From Candidatus Sysuiplasma jiujiangense (lineage in GTDB: Archaea > Thermoplasmatota > Thermoplasmata > Sysuiplasmatales > Sysuiplasmataceae), in NCBI GenBank assembly GCA_019721075.1, contig JAHEAD010000002.1, positions 90,949 to 154,948 of the forward strand: a stretch of DNA of 64,000 bases, written 5' to 3'. This document shows positions 52,270 to 61,203 of the stretch, piece after piece (positions within the stretch are counted from its first letter, which is position 1; every line of letters begins with the position of its first letter). Made by a program: the position numbers and the translations under genes. A model generated the notes under the pieces. It worked only from the letters and a program-made list of their open reading frames with translations. It was not told the origin of the DNA and searched no databases.

Positions 52270-53384
52270 ACCCCCTTCCCGGAAGCATTTTGCCTGTGAA
52301 CTGTTTCCTCCATTTCCTCCCTGATGTGCCAGGGCATTTCTTCGTAGACGTTCTCGAACACGGATTCGACCGGCGGCTTGGGCGTGTTCTCTGCCTTCTT
52401 TACAGCCTCCCTGATTTCGCTGTCAATGTCTTCAGTCAGTTGCTGCTCCTTTGCATCGTCCCAGTATCCCTTGATTTTGAGGTAACCCCTCATCCTCTTG
52501 ATGGGATCCTTCTTCATCCATTCGTCAACCTCCTTCTTCTCCCTGTATTTCGTCGGATCGTCGGATGAGGAATGCGGCCCTATTCTGTAGGTTATGGCTT
52601 CGATGAGGGTTGGCCCCTCCCCGTTCCTTGCCCTTTCAACCGCCCTGCCGGTCGCTGAATAGACAGCCAGAATGTCGTTTCCGTCTATGCGCTCACTCCT
52701 TATACCGTATGCCGTACCCTTCTGTGCCAGCGTCTCCGCATTCGTCTGCCGCCGCGTAGGCAGAGAAATTGCATATCCGTTGTTCTGGCAGAAGAAAACT
52801 ACCGGGGCGTTGAAGACGCCCGCAAAGTTCATTCCGCTGTGGAAATCGTTTTCGGAGGTGGCACCGTCTCCGAAAAAGGTCAGCGCTATCGCATTTTTCT
52901 TCTTGATCCTTGCGGCTATGGCCATGCCGACCGCATGGGGAATCTGCGTCGCGATCGGACTCGAGGGCGTGGCGATGTTCCTGATTCGCGAATTGAAGTG
53001 ATTGGGCATCTGCCTCCCTTTGTTATAGTCGTTCGCATTTCCGAAGAGCTGGTTGAATAGCTGAAGAACTGTCTCTCCCCTGAGAAGCAGTGCGCCTGGT
53101 TCCCGGTATGCCGGGAATATCCAGTCGTCGTCATTGAGCACGGCTGTGGAGCCGACACTGCATGCCTCCTGCCCGCCAGCGCCTATATAGAATCCTATTC
53201 TTCCCTGCCGCTGGAGTCCCATGGATATATTTTCAAACATCCTGACGGTTTTCATCACCCTGTACATCTTCAGGAGCCTGTCCCTGGAAATGTTAGGCTC
53301 CAGCTCGCTGTCGTAATTCCCGTCATCGTCCAATATCTGGAACATATCCTTCCCTGTTCCGGTTCTTACTTTTGCAGCCTGCAT
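52266..53384 (-). CDS. 2-Oxoacid dehydrogenase E1 alpha
   Basis: 372-residue alpha subunit that binds thiamin diphosphate: GDGATSENDFHSGMNFAG...CQNN motif, ARGKQMPNHF-like GRQMPNHFNSR and THRIGPHSSSDDPTKYR region (here ITYRIGPHSSSDDP). Its own promoter is likely: GTTTAAAC at 53424-53431 and AGGTG about seven bases before the ATG, although lipA ends only 54 bases upstream on the same strand. The substrate (pyruvate versus branched-chain) is not fixed by sequence. Confidence 0.95.
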   Translation of the reverse strand: MQAAKVRTGTGKDMFQILDDDGNYDSELEPNISRDRLLKMYRVMKTVRMFENISMGLQRQGRIGFYIGAGGQEACSVGSTAVLNDDDWIFPAYREPGALLLRGETVLQLFNQLFGNANDYNKGRQMPNHFNSRIRNIATPSSPIATQIPHAVGMAIAARIKKKNAIALTFFGDGATSENDFHSGMNFAGVFNAPVVFFCQNNGYAISLPTRRQTNAETLAQKGTAYGIRSERIDGNDILAVYSATGRAVERARNGEGPTLIEAITYRIGPHSSSDDPTKYREKKEVDEWMKKDPIKRMRGYLKIKGYWDDAKEQQLTEDIDSEIREAVKKAENTPKPPVESVFENVYEEMPWHIREEMEETVHRQNASGKGV

Positions 53385-53423
53385 TTGTTACACCTTTTTC
53401 AATTTTGCACTCCATACAAAACC

Positions 53424-53431
53424 GTTTAAAC
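53424..53431 (-). promoter_or_regulatory. Internal TATA box for the oxoacid dehydrogenase genes
   Basis: GTTTAAAC between lipA and the E1alpha gene, about 40 bases before the E1alpha ATG, with AGGTG following. It suggests the dehydrogenase genes can be transcribed apart from lipA. Confidence 0.4.
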
Positions 53432-53438
53432 AATGGAC

Positions 53439-54332
53439 TCAAATCATCTGCATCCTCTGTTCCACTAGACCCTTCAGGAATAGCTCTGAAGCCCTGTAGG
53501 AACTTCTCACAAGCGGACCCGAGGCAACCATTGAGAAGCCCATTTCCTTCGCTTTTTCTGCATAACTGTCAAACTGCCCGGGCTCGACATAGCTGCAGAC
53601 GGGCAGGTGCCACGGCGAAGGCCGCAGGTACTGTCCGAAGGTGATGGCATCCACTCCGGCATTTCTCAGGTCGCGCATCGTCTCGATTATCTCGCCCTCT
53701 TTTTCGCCGAGGCCGAGCATCAGCGAGGTTTTTGTCACTCTTCCCGATTTTTTCTTCAGATATTCGAGCACTTCCAGGCTCTGGTCATAAGTCGCCCTCC
53801 TGTCCCTGACCGACGGCGTAAGGCGCCTCACAGTTTCCACGTTGTGGGCGAGCACATCCGCACCCGATTCTATCACGGTGTCAAGGGAGTGCCTGTCGCC
53901 CCTGAAATCAGGCATCAGCACTTCCACCAGCATGTTGCTCCTTCTGCGCTTGATCTCCACGACGGTGTTCGCGATATGTGCCGCCCCGCCGTCCGGAATA
54001 TCGTCCCTGTCGACGGAAGTGAGGACGACATAACTTAATCCGCTTTCCGCCACGGACACAGCGACTCTTGAGGGCTCTTCCGCATCAACAACACCGCCGG
54101 GATTGCCGCTTTTTACGGCACAAAACCTGCACCCCCTCGTGCACACGTCGCCCATGAGCAGGATTGTGGCGGTGCCAGATCCCCAGCATTCAAATATATT
54201 CGGGCATTTCGCTTCCTGGCAAATCGTATGGAGCTGAAGTGCTCCAATCTGCTTCTTGACTGAAGCGTAGCTGCCCGTGGAGGCGAGCTTGACTTTCAGC
54301 CAGTCAGGTTTCCTCTCGATCTGCATCGGCAT
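53439..54332 (-). CDS. lipA: Lipoyl synthase LipA
   Basis: 297-residue radical SAM enzyme that inserts two sulfurs into the octanoyl group on E2. Auxiliary cluster motif CQEAKCPNIFECW, radical SAM CTRGCRFCAVKSG, and the C-terminal RSSYRA with the Arg-Ser-Ser cluster ligand. First gene of the set lipA-E1a-E1b-E2-E3-lipB, with TATA-like ATTAAATGTTTAAG before the ATG and AAGGT as ribosome binding site. Confidence 0.96.
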   Translation of the reverse strand: MPMQIERKPDWLKVKLASTGSYASVKKQIGALQLHTICQEAKCPNIFECWGSGTATILLMGDVCTRGCRFCAVKSGNPGGVVDAEEPSRVAVSVAESGLSYVVLTSVDRDDIPDGGAAHIANTVVEIKRRRSNMLVEVLMPDFRGDRHSLDTVIESGADVLAHNVETVRRLTPSVRDRRATYDQSLEVLEYLKKKSGRVTKTSLMLGLGEKEGEIIETMRDLRNAGVDAITFGQYLRPSPWHLPVCSYVEPGQFDSYAEKAKEMGFSMVASGPLVRSSYRASELFLKGLVEQRMQMI

Positions 54333-54574
54333 CTATACCTTATTGACATAATAGCTTAAACATTTAATCTCAGCGACGATCTAGCAGGTTACCGCATGTC
54401 ATGGTCTGCCCCGCCTGTCATGCAACACCAGCCGGCTGCCGATTTTATCTGCCTTATCAATTTTTTACCGTCGTAGGGGATATGAGGATAGCGCCAAATC
54501 TCCGCAGACATCAACACATAAACATTTTATACGGATTACATTTCTGAGAGCCAAGTAACAGGTAGTGCAACCAA

Positions 54575-55372
54575 ATGGCTGATAAACCGAAATCGAGTTC
54601 AAGAAAGGTCAGGGACAAGTGGAAGGAGAAGTCCTGGTTCAAAATTTACGCGCCGGAAATGTTCAACAGCATTGAGCTGGGGGAAACACCTGCCATTTCA
54701 CCTGATGAACTGAAGGAGAGAATCACGGAAGCGACAGTTCAGGACCTGACAGGCGATTTTTCGAAGATGCACATAAAACTGAGGTTCAGGGCAGATGCCG
54801 TCAAGGGGAATGAAATACACACACAGTTCATCGGGCACAATCTGACAAACGATTACGTGAGGAGACTTACAAGGCGCAAGAGAACAAAGACGGAGCATGT
54901 TATTGACGCAGTGACAAGAGATGGTTTTACGATAAGGCTGAAGCCGATGGTTGTCACCGAAAGGCGCATCCAGTCATCGCAGGAAACGTCCATACGCAAC
55001 ATAACGACCGCTCTGGTGAAGGGAAAAGTTGCGGAGATGACACTGTCCGAGGTTGTCAAATCGATTGTTTCTGGCGATATGTCCAAGGAAATCGCAAATT
55101 CCACAAAGATAATAATTCCAATGAAGAAGGTCGAGATCGGGAAAAGCGAAATACTGTCTTTTCCGGCTCAGGGTTTCGTCGTCCCCCCTCCGCTTGAGTC
55201 TGCTGCGAAGGCTGAACCTGCAGTCGAAACAACCGCCGGGACGCCCGAAGCGATTCCGGCGGAAGGCAAAGAGGTTGCACAGACTGCCGCAGAAAGAGCA
55301 CCGGAGGAGACGCCTTCAGAGGAAGAGATTGCACCGGAAGAAATCGTGGACACGAAACAAAAGAACAGGTGA
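54575..55372 (+). CDS. rps3ae: Ribosomal protein eS1 with long acidic tail
   Basis: 265-residue small-subunit protein S3Ae. The conserved body is residues about 1-205: KDKW-like VRDKWKEKSWFKIYAPEMF, DLTGDF, HNLTNDYVRRLTRRKRTKTEHV, and RNITTALVKGKVAEM. After residue 205 comes an Ala/Glu/Pro-rich tail of about 60 residues (VETTAGTPEAIPAEGKE...), longer than in most archaea. TATA TTTTATAC at about 54532-54539. Confidence 0.94.
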   Translation: MADKPKSSSRKVRDKWKEKSWFKIYAPEMFNSIELGETPAISPDELKERITEATVQDLTGDFSKMHIKLRFRADAVKGNEIHTQFIGHNLTNDYVRRLTRRKRTKTEHVIDAVTRDGFTIRLKPMVVTERRIQSSQETSIRNITTALVKGKVAEMTLSEVVKSIVSGDMSKEIANSTKIIIPMKKVEIGKSEILSFPAQGFVVPPPLESAAKAEPAVETTAGTPEAIPAEGKEVAQTAAERAPEETPSEEEIAPEEIVDTKQKNR

Positions 55373-55408
55373 TGTCTTTTTAAATGACGGCCTGCTATTC
55401 TCCCGTCA

Positions 55409-55506
55409 GCCGGGGTAGCTCAGACTGGAGGAGCGTCGGACTCATATGGGTTTGATGTTCCACTTGGGATATCCGAAGGCCGCGGGTTCAAATCCCGTCC
55501 CCGGCA
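55409..55506 (+). tRNA. tRNA-Met (CAT, elongator) with 24-nt intron
   Basis: Cloverleaf: acceptor GCCGGGG/CCCCGGC with discriminator A, D-stem GCTC/GAGC, anticodon stem TCGGA/TCCGA, loop CT-CAT-A, variable AGGCC, T-arm GCGGG-TTCAAAT-CCCGT. The intron is 55447-55470, between positions 37 and 38, the canonical archaeal site. The anticodon stem lacks the three G-C pairs of initiator tRNA, so it is elongator Met (a CAT tRNA-Ile is less likely). CCA not encoded. Confidence 0.93.
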
Positions 55507-55701
55507 TTCATGGCGTTGCGACATTCGATAGCCACAGGAAAAATAATCCGTGGAATCACAACCGCCGAAATACCGGAGCCTTGAATGCATACTCACTCCA
55601 TCAGAGTAAAAGTTCCTGCGCATTCAGCACGCGACCCGGACAGCTGTCGAAAGGCAAACGATGAATTATTAGGTCTCATTGCTTTACCGGTGCGGATTAA
55701 A

Positions 55702-57093
55702 ATGGATATTCTTGCGGATCTAAGGGATATATTACCAGACGGTGTCCTCTCCGGAAATGAGCAGCTCATTCCCTACCTTACAGACGCATCACACTTTGAG
55801 GGCGACATTCCCCTTGCCGTTGTATTCCCTTCAACGACGAAACAGGTTTCATCGCTGCTTGCATACTGCAACAACCGGGGAATAGCTGTTGTGGCCAGGG
55901 GAGGAGGCACATCGCTTACGGGCGCCTCCGTTCTCAAGGGAAAGGGGGTCGTGGTGGATATGCTGAGAATGGATAAGATAATCGAGGTCAGCACGGTCGA
56001 CAAGTATGCGGCCTGTCAGCCCGGCGTACGGCTTGACGACCTCAATGAAACACTTTCCAGGCACAACCACTTTTTTCCACCTGATCCTGGCAGTTCGATA
56101 GCGGCAACCGTAGGCGGCGTCATTTCGACGAACGCAGGAGGTCTCAGGTGTCTCAGATACGGTACGACAAAGGACTGGATTCTCGGTGTGGAAGTTGTGC
56201 TGCCAGGCGGCGAGGTTGTCCAGTTCGGCAACAGGACGCTAAAATCCCGAATAGGATATGATCTGACATCGCTCGTTGTGGGCAGCGAAGGAACACTGGG
56301 AATCGTCACCGGCGCATACCTTAAGATAGCCGCAAGACCGGAAGCAGTATCCCGGATTGTTGCCTTCTACACGGGCATATCCTCTCTCGGGAAGGCGGTA
56401 GCGGACATCAGGAACGGTTCAGTGCAGCCGCTGGTTGCTGAGTTCCTTGACAGGAAGACGCTCGAAGCTGTAGCGCGCGGCATAAATTTCGATTTCCCAC
56501 CGGAAGCCAGGTATATGCTTCTCCTCGATATCGAGGGACCGCCTGAGGCAATGGACAGGTACATGGCTGAAGTGCGTGGAACGCTATCAAAGTCGTCGCC
56601 CATACTCATAATAGAGACAAAGGATGAGGAGGAGATGCGCAGGCTCTATATGGCCAGAAAGGGGGCCTATTCCTCGCTCCTCAAGCTCAGGAGAAGCCCC
56701 GGCGACAGCGTGCTTATTGGTGACATTGTTGTTCCTCCATCCACCCTCTCTGAGGTTCTGGAGGATATATCTGAGACCGCGCGGAAGATGAACATCTATG
56801 TGGCGCTGTTCGGCCACATTGGAGACGGGAACATACATGCCAACATATTCGTCGATCTGAACAACAGGGAGGAGGCGGACAGAGTCAACTCGTTCCACAG
56901 ACAGCTCGCGGAGATTGCGCTAGCACATGGGGGAAGCGTGTCGGCGGAGCACGGCATCGGCATCGAAAAGAGGGAATTACTGCAGCTTGAATATTCCAGG
57001 AGACATTCGGAAATGACAATTGAGGTCATGAAGAGAATCAAAACGGTTATTGACCCGAAGGGGATAATGAATCCAGGCAAGGTATTCTTTTGA
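55702..57093 (+). CDS. GlcD-type FAD-linked 2-hydroxyacid oxidase subunit
   Basis: 463 residues from ATG 55702 (MDILADLRD). PCMH-type FAD binding: VVFPSTTKQVSSLLAYCNNRGIAVVARGGGTSLTGAS, PPDPGSSIAATVGGVISTNAGG and VVGSEGTLGIVT. C-terminal cap has HIGDGNIHANIF and SAEHGIGIEKRELL with MNPGKVF at the end. Family oxidises D-lactate or glycolate. The next gene encodes its Fe-S partner, overlapping by four bases (TTGA). The frame extends 39 codons upstream into unlike sequence behind the tRNA. Confidence 0.92.
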   Translation: MDILADLRDILPDGVLSGNEQLIPYLTDASHFEGDIPLAVVFPSTTKQVSSLLAYCNNRGIAVVARGGGTSLTGASVLKGKGVVVDMLRMDKIIEVSTVDKYAACQPGVRLDDLNETLSRHNHFFPPDPGSSIAATVGGVISTNAGGLRCLRYGTTKDWILGVEVVLPGGEVVQFGNRTLKSRIGYDLTSLVVGSEGTLGIVTGAYLKIAARPEAVSRIVAFYTGISSLGKAVADIRNGSVQPLVAEFLDRKTLEAVARGINFDFPPEARYMLLLDIEGPPEAMDRYMAEVRGTLSKSSPILIIETKDEEEMRRLYMARKGAYSSLLKLRRSPGDSVLIGDIVVPPSTLSEVLEDISETARKMNIYVALFGHIGDGNIHANIFVDLNNREEADRVNSFHRQLAEIALAHGGSVSAEHGIGIEKRELLQLEYSRRHSEMTIEVMKRIKTVIDPKGIMNPGKVFF

Positions 57094-58304
57094 ACGATGC
57101 TGCTGACAAGCTCTCCGAAGAGGCGGGCAGGTGCATCGGCTGCGGATTCTGCGAATCTGTCTGCCCGACAGAGCCGGCGTCCGGCTACGTCGCCTCCAGG
57201 GGGGCAAGAGGGAGGGTTATTCTTTCAAAGGAACTGCTGAAGAACCATGCCGGAAACCGGGATGTGTCCATCTTCGCCGATTCATTCTATTCCTGTCTTG
57301 ACTGCTATGCGTGCTACCAGGTCTGCCCTGCCGGCGTTAATGCAGGACTCATTTCCCATTATTCCAGGGAGATCATCGGCAGGAGCAGCGCTCCTCCGCT
57401 TGCAAGAATGATTGAACGAATGATCATGCGGTACAGGTCAATAATTCCCGCAGGGCGGAGAATCTGCGACTGGGCAAGGGATATGGGCATACGGAACAGC
57501 GGGTCCACCCTGCTGTACACTGGACAGATGTATCAGCTGATGGCATACGTACCGAAACTTTCCAGATTCCTTCACAGGAAATTTCCCGGTCCCAACTTCA
57601 CCGCATCCCTTGCACTGAGATTTCCGGCAGCGGCGCACATCTCAAGGCTCTTCAGGGATCGTGAAGTGGCCGCCGCCATGAATTCAAGCCTGAGGGATAT
57701 CGCGCTGCTGCTGAAGAATTCCGGAGTCGATTTCTGCTACCTGTTCGATGAGGAACCATATCCCGGGACGCTCCTGAATGATCTAGGTTTCACTGATTCT
57801 TTCGACGAATACTCTGCCTGGCTGGCTGATTTTTTCAGGTCAAAGGGTGTCAGGAAAATAATCACGGTGGATCCGCACACATACGACCTCTTCAGGAATG
57901 TCATTCCGGGAAGGGTGCCGGGATTCGACTTTGATGTTTCGCATTACCTTGAGCTGCTTGACAGTTCGAAGCTGAAGATGACCGGGCGCAGGGTTACTTT
58001 TCACGAGCCATGCCATCTCTCGCGCAGGTTTGCAGATTTTTCCCTCCCATCCGATATGCTTGCAAAGTGCACGGTTACGTCGATGCCTGCCAAGAGCGGC
58101 AGGAGCACCTACTGCTGCGGCGGACCTGATGAGCTTCTCTTCCCAGGCATTGCAGACCGCGTGTCGCGCAGGAGGAGTGAGCAGCTCGAAATGACCGGGG
58201 CGGATGTGACAGTGACTGCGTGTCCCGTGTGCAACATAACTCTCCGAAGGAGCGGGAAGGTCATGGACATTGCATCCGTTCTGGCAGAGTCAACCCGTGT
58301 TTGA
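57090..58304 (+). CDS. GlcF-type iron-sulfur oxidoreductase subunit
   Basis: 404 residues. Two 4Fe-4S ferredoxin motifs near the N-terminus (CIGCGFCESVCP and CLDCYACYQVCP), then two CCG-type domains: HEPCHLSRRF, TYCCGGPDELLFPG and TACPVCNITLR. Acts as electron acceptor for the GlcD-like partner, passing electrons to a quinone or another carrier. Start TTG at 57090 overlaps the GlcD-like stop. The complex resembles archaeal D-lactate dehydrogenase; the substrate is not proven. Confidence 0.92.
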   Translation: MNDAADKLSEEAGRCIGCGFCESVCPTEPASGYVASRGARGRVILSKELLKNHAGNRDVSIFADSFYSCLDCYACYQVCPAGVNAGLISHYSREIIGRSSAPPLARMIERMIMRYRSIIPAGRRICDWARDMGIRNSGSTLLYTGQMYQLMAYVPKLSRFLHRKFPGPNFTASLALRFPAAAHISRLFRDREVAAAMNSSLRDIALLLKNSGVDFCYLFDEEPYPGTLLNDLGFTDSFDEYSAWLADFFRSKGVRKIITVDPHTYDLFRNVIPGRVPGFDFDVSHYLELLDSSKLKMTGRRVTFHEPCHLSRRFADFSLPSDMLAKCTVTSMPAKSGRSTYCCGGPDELLFPGIADRVSRRRSEQLEMTGADVTVTACPVCNITLRRSGKVMDIASVLAESTRV

Positions 58305-58379
58305 AAACAGCGGCTGTTGTGCCTGCGCCTACAGTCATGCTTATTTATGTGTAGAAAATTTAAGCACGGAGATACGGAG

Positions 58380-59321
58380 ATGGCAGAGGCCAGCGCAAAT
58401 TCAAAAAACGAGGAATATTACAGGCTGATAAACGCAGGTGGCAACCATTACGACATCGGCAGAAAGATGACTGACGCGTTTACACCGCAGTTGCATGAAC
58501 GGCTGACATCTAAACCAGATGCCGTTCTCCTTGATAACGCACTGAAGTCTGCAGAGGCGACATTTTCTGTCCATCCCGTGCTGAAGGACGAACTCCAGGG
58601 GATTTCTGAAGGGATAGCCATAGAGTTCGAATCCATCCTCTGCGAGATATCCGACACGTTTGCTGCTCCTGCCCCCTCCTCAACAGTCCTTTCAAGACAT
58701 GACGACAGGATACTGGTGGGAAGAAATTTCGGTTCCCGCCCTGAGGCATATGTGCGCAACATGCTGCGCCTGGACCCCAATGATGCCTATGCATCCCTGG
58801 GAAGGATGGGAGGTTATTTCGGCGGCACTTTCGAAAGCATCGGCGTGTACGGCATCTATGCCGGTGCCGAGATCGTTGAAAGAAACGCGGAGCCAGTCCA
58901 GGGTACTGCCGCCTATATGATACCGCGGATGATTACAGAGTCGTCGAGAGACATTGATTCAGCGGTAGCGAAGCTGAGGTCAATCAAACCGATGCACAGA
59001 TCCATTTTTGTTGTTGCAGATGCTTCTTCGGCATATGTTGCGGAGTGGAACGGTTCCTCCCTGGAGATTACCAGGTGTGAAAAGTTTCCGCTCCTGGTTT
59101 CGGGAAGAAGACAATCACATCCGGAATCCGCTCTTGGTTCTGCAGATGAGATCAAGAGCTTTCTATCGTCGCATGATGCCGGGCTGTGTGCCCATGGCCC
59201 GGAAGGCGAAACAATTTATTCCCTTGTTGTGGACATGGCGCAGGAGAAGGTCGAATATACAGCTGGCAGCCCATGCAGTTCGCAATATGCGACGATAGAC
59301 TGGCCCGGCGGCTACGGCTGA
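58380..59321 (+). CDS. C45/acyl-CoA:6-APA acyltransferase-like Ntn protein without Cys nucleophile
   Basis: 313 residues from ATG 58380. Layout of the C45 family (penicillin acyltransferase-like Ntn hydrolases): YDIGRKMTDAF, HPVLKDELQGISEGIAIEFESIL, then the site that normally reads (E/G)C(T/S) before RN; here it is APSSTVLSRHDDRILVGRNFG. The Cys is replaced by Ser. The rest is typical: SIGVYGIYAGAEIV, SIFVVADASSAYVAEW. TATTTATG about 33 bases before the ATG supports this start. A Ser-nucleophile or inactive form is possible. Confidence 0.75.
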   Translation: MAEASANSKNEEYYRLINAGGNHYDIGRKMTDAFTPQLHERLTSKPDAVLLDNALKSAEATFSVHPVLKDELQGISEGIAIEFESILCEISDTFAAPAPSSTVLSRHDDRILVGRNFGSRPEAYVRNMLRLDPNDAYASLGRMGGYFGGTFESIGVYGIYAGAEIVERNAEPVQGTAAYMIPRMITESSRDIDSAVAKLRSIKPMHRSIFVVADASSAYVAEWNGSSLEITRCEKFPLLVSGRRQSHPESALGSADEIKSFLSSHDAGLCAHGPEGETIYSLVVDMAQEKVEYTAGSPCSSQYATIDWPGGYG

Positions 59322-59334
59322 GCGCCCTGTGCCC

Positions 59335-59688
59335 TCAGCTCTGCCTTATAAAATCAGCAATCTTCGACATCTGCCTTGATACCAGCGCCTCGTCGCTTCC
59401 GCCTTCAAGAACGGAAACAATGACAGCCTTCCTTCCTGCATTCAGTATCAGCATCTTTCCGTCGCTGCTCTCGACTGTCACTTTCTCGGGAGTGCCGCGT
59501 TTGAGCTCCAGGTTGGCCGTAACGGCTGCGCCCATGAGCGTGGCGCACATTATGGCAAAGGTTTCAACGTATGATCCGGCGTCCAGATCCGAGGCTATCA
59601 CGAGACCGTCTCTGCTGATCACTGCAGAGGATATGACGCCTTCCTGCCTCAGTCCCTTTAGCATTTCACGAAGTTCATCGGCCAACAA
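59335..59688 (-). CDS. Roadblock/LC7 domain protein
   Basis: 117 residues from TTG 59688, behind GGAGGAGTG and next to the preceding gene's stop. One roadblock/LC7 domain: LREMLKGLRQEGVISSAVISRDGLVIASDLDAG, EEIF-like YVETFAIMCATLMGAAVTA, and VTVESSDGKMLILNAGRKAVIVSVLE. In prokaryotes these small proteins pair with MglA-type GTPases or V4R sensor proteins. Its upstream neighbour is a V4R protein, so they probably work together. Confidence 0.82.
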   Translation of the reverse strand: MLADELREMLKGLRQEGVISSAVISRDGLVIASDLDAGSYVETFAIMCATLMGAAVTANLELKRGTPEKVTVESSDGKMLILNAGRKAVIVSVLEGGSDEALVSRQMSKIADFIRQS

Positions 59689-59689
59689 A

Positions 59690-60097
59690 TCACTCCTCCA
59701 ACTTTTTAACTGTGAAAACACAGTTCTGTGAACCCTGACTCTCGCATTCTGATTCCTCGCAGAGAATTTTTTCATGTTTCGTCACTTCATAGAGGCGCTT
59801 GAAAACACCTCTCAGCCTGTGGCATGTCGGCTGATTTGCTTCGCCAACTTCTATGGAGCCATGGACAACAACTCTGTTTTCGTCAAATTTCACATCCTCC
59901 GCCCATCCCCTTGCAACAAGCAGTTTGGTTGCTGTGCCGAGAAGATCTCCCTGCTCCTCCTTTGCTATCTTGACGATTTCGCTTCCCGTGAGTATGCCTT
60001 CTCTGTAGAACAGGCCATGGGACGCACTGGCCATAACCCCTTCATAAAGAGTCCTTATATTTCCTATTTCTGTCTGAGAGATCTTTACGAATTTCAT
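59690..60097 (-). CDS. V4R-domain protein
   Basis: 135 residues with a V4R (4-vinyl reductase) ligand-binding fold: FYREGILTGSEIV, GDLLGTATKLLVARGWAEDV, and CHRLRGVFKRLYEVTKHEKILCEESECESQGSQNCVFTV, the usual Cys-rich ending. V4R domains bind hydrocarbons or tetrapyrrole precursors and often act as sensors. A TATA-like TTTATAAA is about 25-30 bases before the ATG. Next gene, a roadblock protein, is one base downstream. Confidence 0.87.
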   Translation of the reverse strand: MKFVKISQTEIGNIRTLYEGVMASASHGLFYREGILTGSEIVKIAKEEQGDLLGTATKLLVARGWAEDVKFDENRVVVHGSIEVGEANQPTCHRLRGVFKRLYEVTKHEKILCEESECESQGSQNCVFTVKKLEE

Positions 60098-60252
60098 GAT
60101 TGATGCTATTCAAATTGGCTGAGTTTATAAATCTTTTCCGCCAAAGTTCAATATTCAGAATGCTGTCCTTCGCCGATTTCCAGCCGCATTAAACTATTTG
60201 AACCTTCAGCTGCATAGCAGGGATCAAGCTGAACAGCCGGATCGTCTGTCAA

Positions 60253-61203
60253 ATGAAAGAAGTGAAACGCATTGTGTCACTGCTCCCGAGCGCCACCGAG
60301 ATGATTTATGCACTGAATCTGCAGGACAGGCTCGTCGCTGTGACCCATGAATGCGATTTTCCCGAAGAGGCGAGGAGCAAGCCAGTTGCAGTCAGGAGCG
60401 CATTGGATCTCAGCTCCCTGTCGCCTGCCGAAATAGACAGGACGGTGAGCGATTCACTGCGGTCAGGACGCGATCTCTACCGCATCGACTACGACCTGCT
60501 CAGGAGTCTTTCACCCGATCTGATAATAGGACAGGCGCTATGCGATGTCTGTGCGGTTCCGTCCTCGAAAATGAGCGAAATTATTTCATCACTTGATTTC
60601 AGGCCGGAATTGCTGGATATGAGTCCCACGACAATCGGCGGAATACTGAGGAATATCATGGATCTCGGCAGAGTGACGGGAAAGGAAGGCAGCGCACGTG
60701 CACTCACCCTTAAGCTGCAGGCAAGAATCGCAGCAATTCAGAGGATCACCAGGAATTACAGCTCAAGAAAGCGCGTATTTTTCATGGAGTGGGTTGATCC
60801 GGTCTACTGCGGAGGACACTGGGTCCCGCAGATGATCGAGATTGCAGGCGGCGTGGACGGTTTATCCTGCAAGGGTAGACCTTCCGTGAGGATGCGGTGG
60901 GAAGATGTTCTTTCCTACAATCCCGAGGTGCTCATCGTTGCGTCCTGCGGAAGGCATGTTCCCGAAATACTCAGGGAAGCGAATATTCTTGCCAGGCTGC
61001 CCGAACTGAACAGCCTGGATGCAGTCCGCAATAGTGAGGTTTATGCTGTTGATGCGAGCTCATATTTTGCAAGACCGGGACCGAGGATAGTTCAGGGAAT
61101 AGAACTGCTTGCGCACATACTCAGGCCCGACTTGTTTCAGTGCCATGAATCCTCAGCCTATTCGAAAATACAACTGAACGCACTGCTTGTTGAGGGAAGA
61201 TGA
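60253..61203 (+). CDS. BtuF-like helical-backbone metal receptor protein, cytosolic
   Basis: 316 residues of the cobalamin/iron-siderophore receptor fold: IVSLLPSATEMIYALNLQDRLVAVTHECDFP, SPDLIIGQALCDVCAV, FFMEWVDPVYCGGHWVPQMIEIAGGVD and ARPGPRIVQGIELLAHIL. There is no signal peptide or lipobox, so the protein seems to stay inside the cell. No ABC permease or ATPase neighbours it. In other organisms such signal-less forms are common but poorly studied. Overlaps the AMMECR1 gene by 4 bases (ATGA). Confidence 0.85.
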   Translation: MKEVKRIVSLLPSATEMIYALNLQDRLVAVTHECDFPEEARSKPVAVRSALDLSSLSPAEIDRTVSDSLRSGRDLYRIDYDLLRSLSPDLIIGQALCDVCAVPSSKMSEIISSLDFRPELLDMSPTTIGGILRNIMDLGRVTGKEGSARALTLKLQARIAAIQRITRNYSSRKRVFFMEWVDPVYCGGHWVPQMIEIAGGVDGLSCKGRPSVRMRWEDVLSYNPEVLIVASCGRHVPEILREANILARLPELNSLDAVRNSEVYAVDASSYFARPGPRIVQGIELLAHILRPDLFQCHESSAYSKIQLNALLVEGR

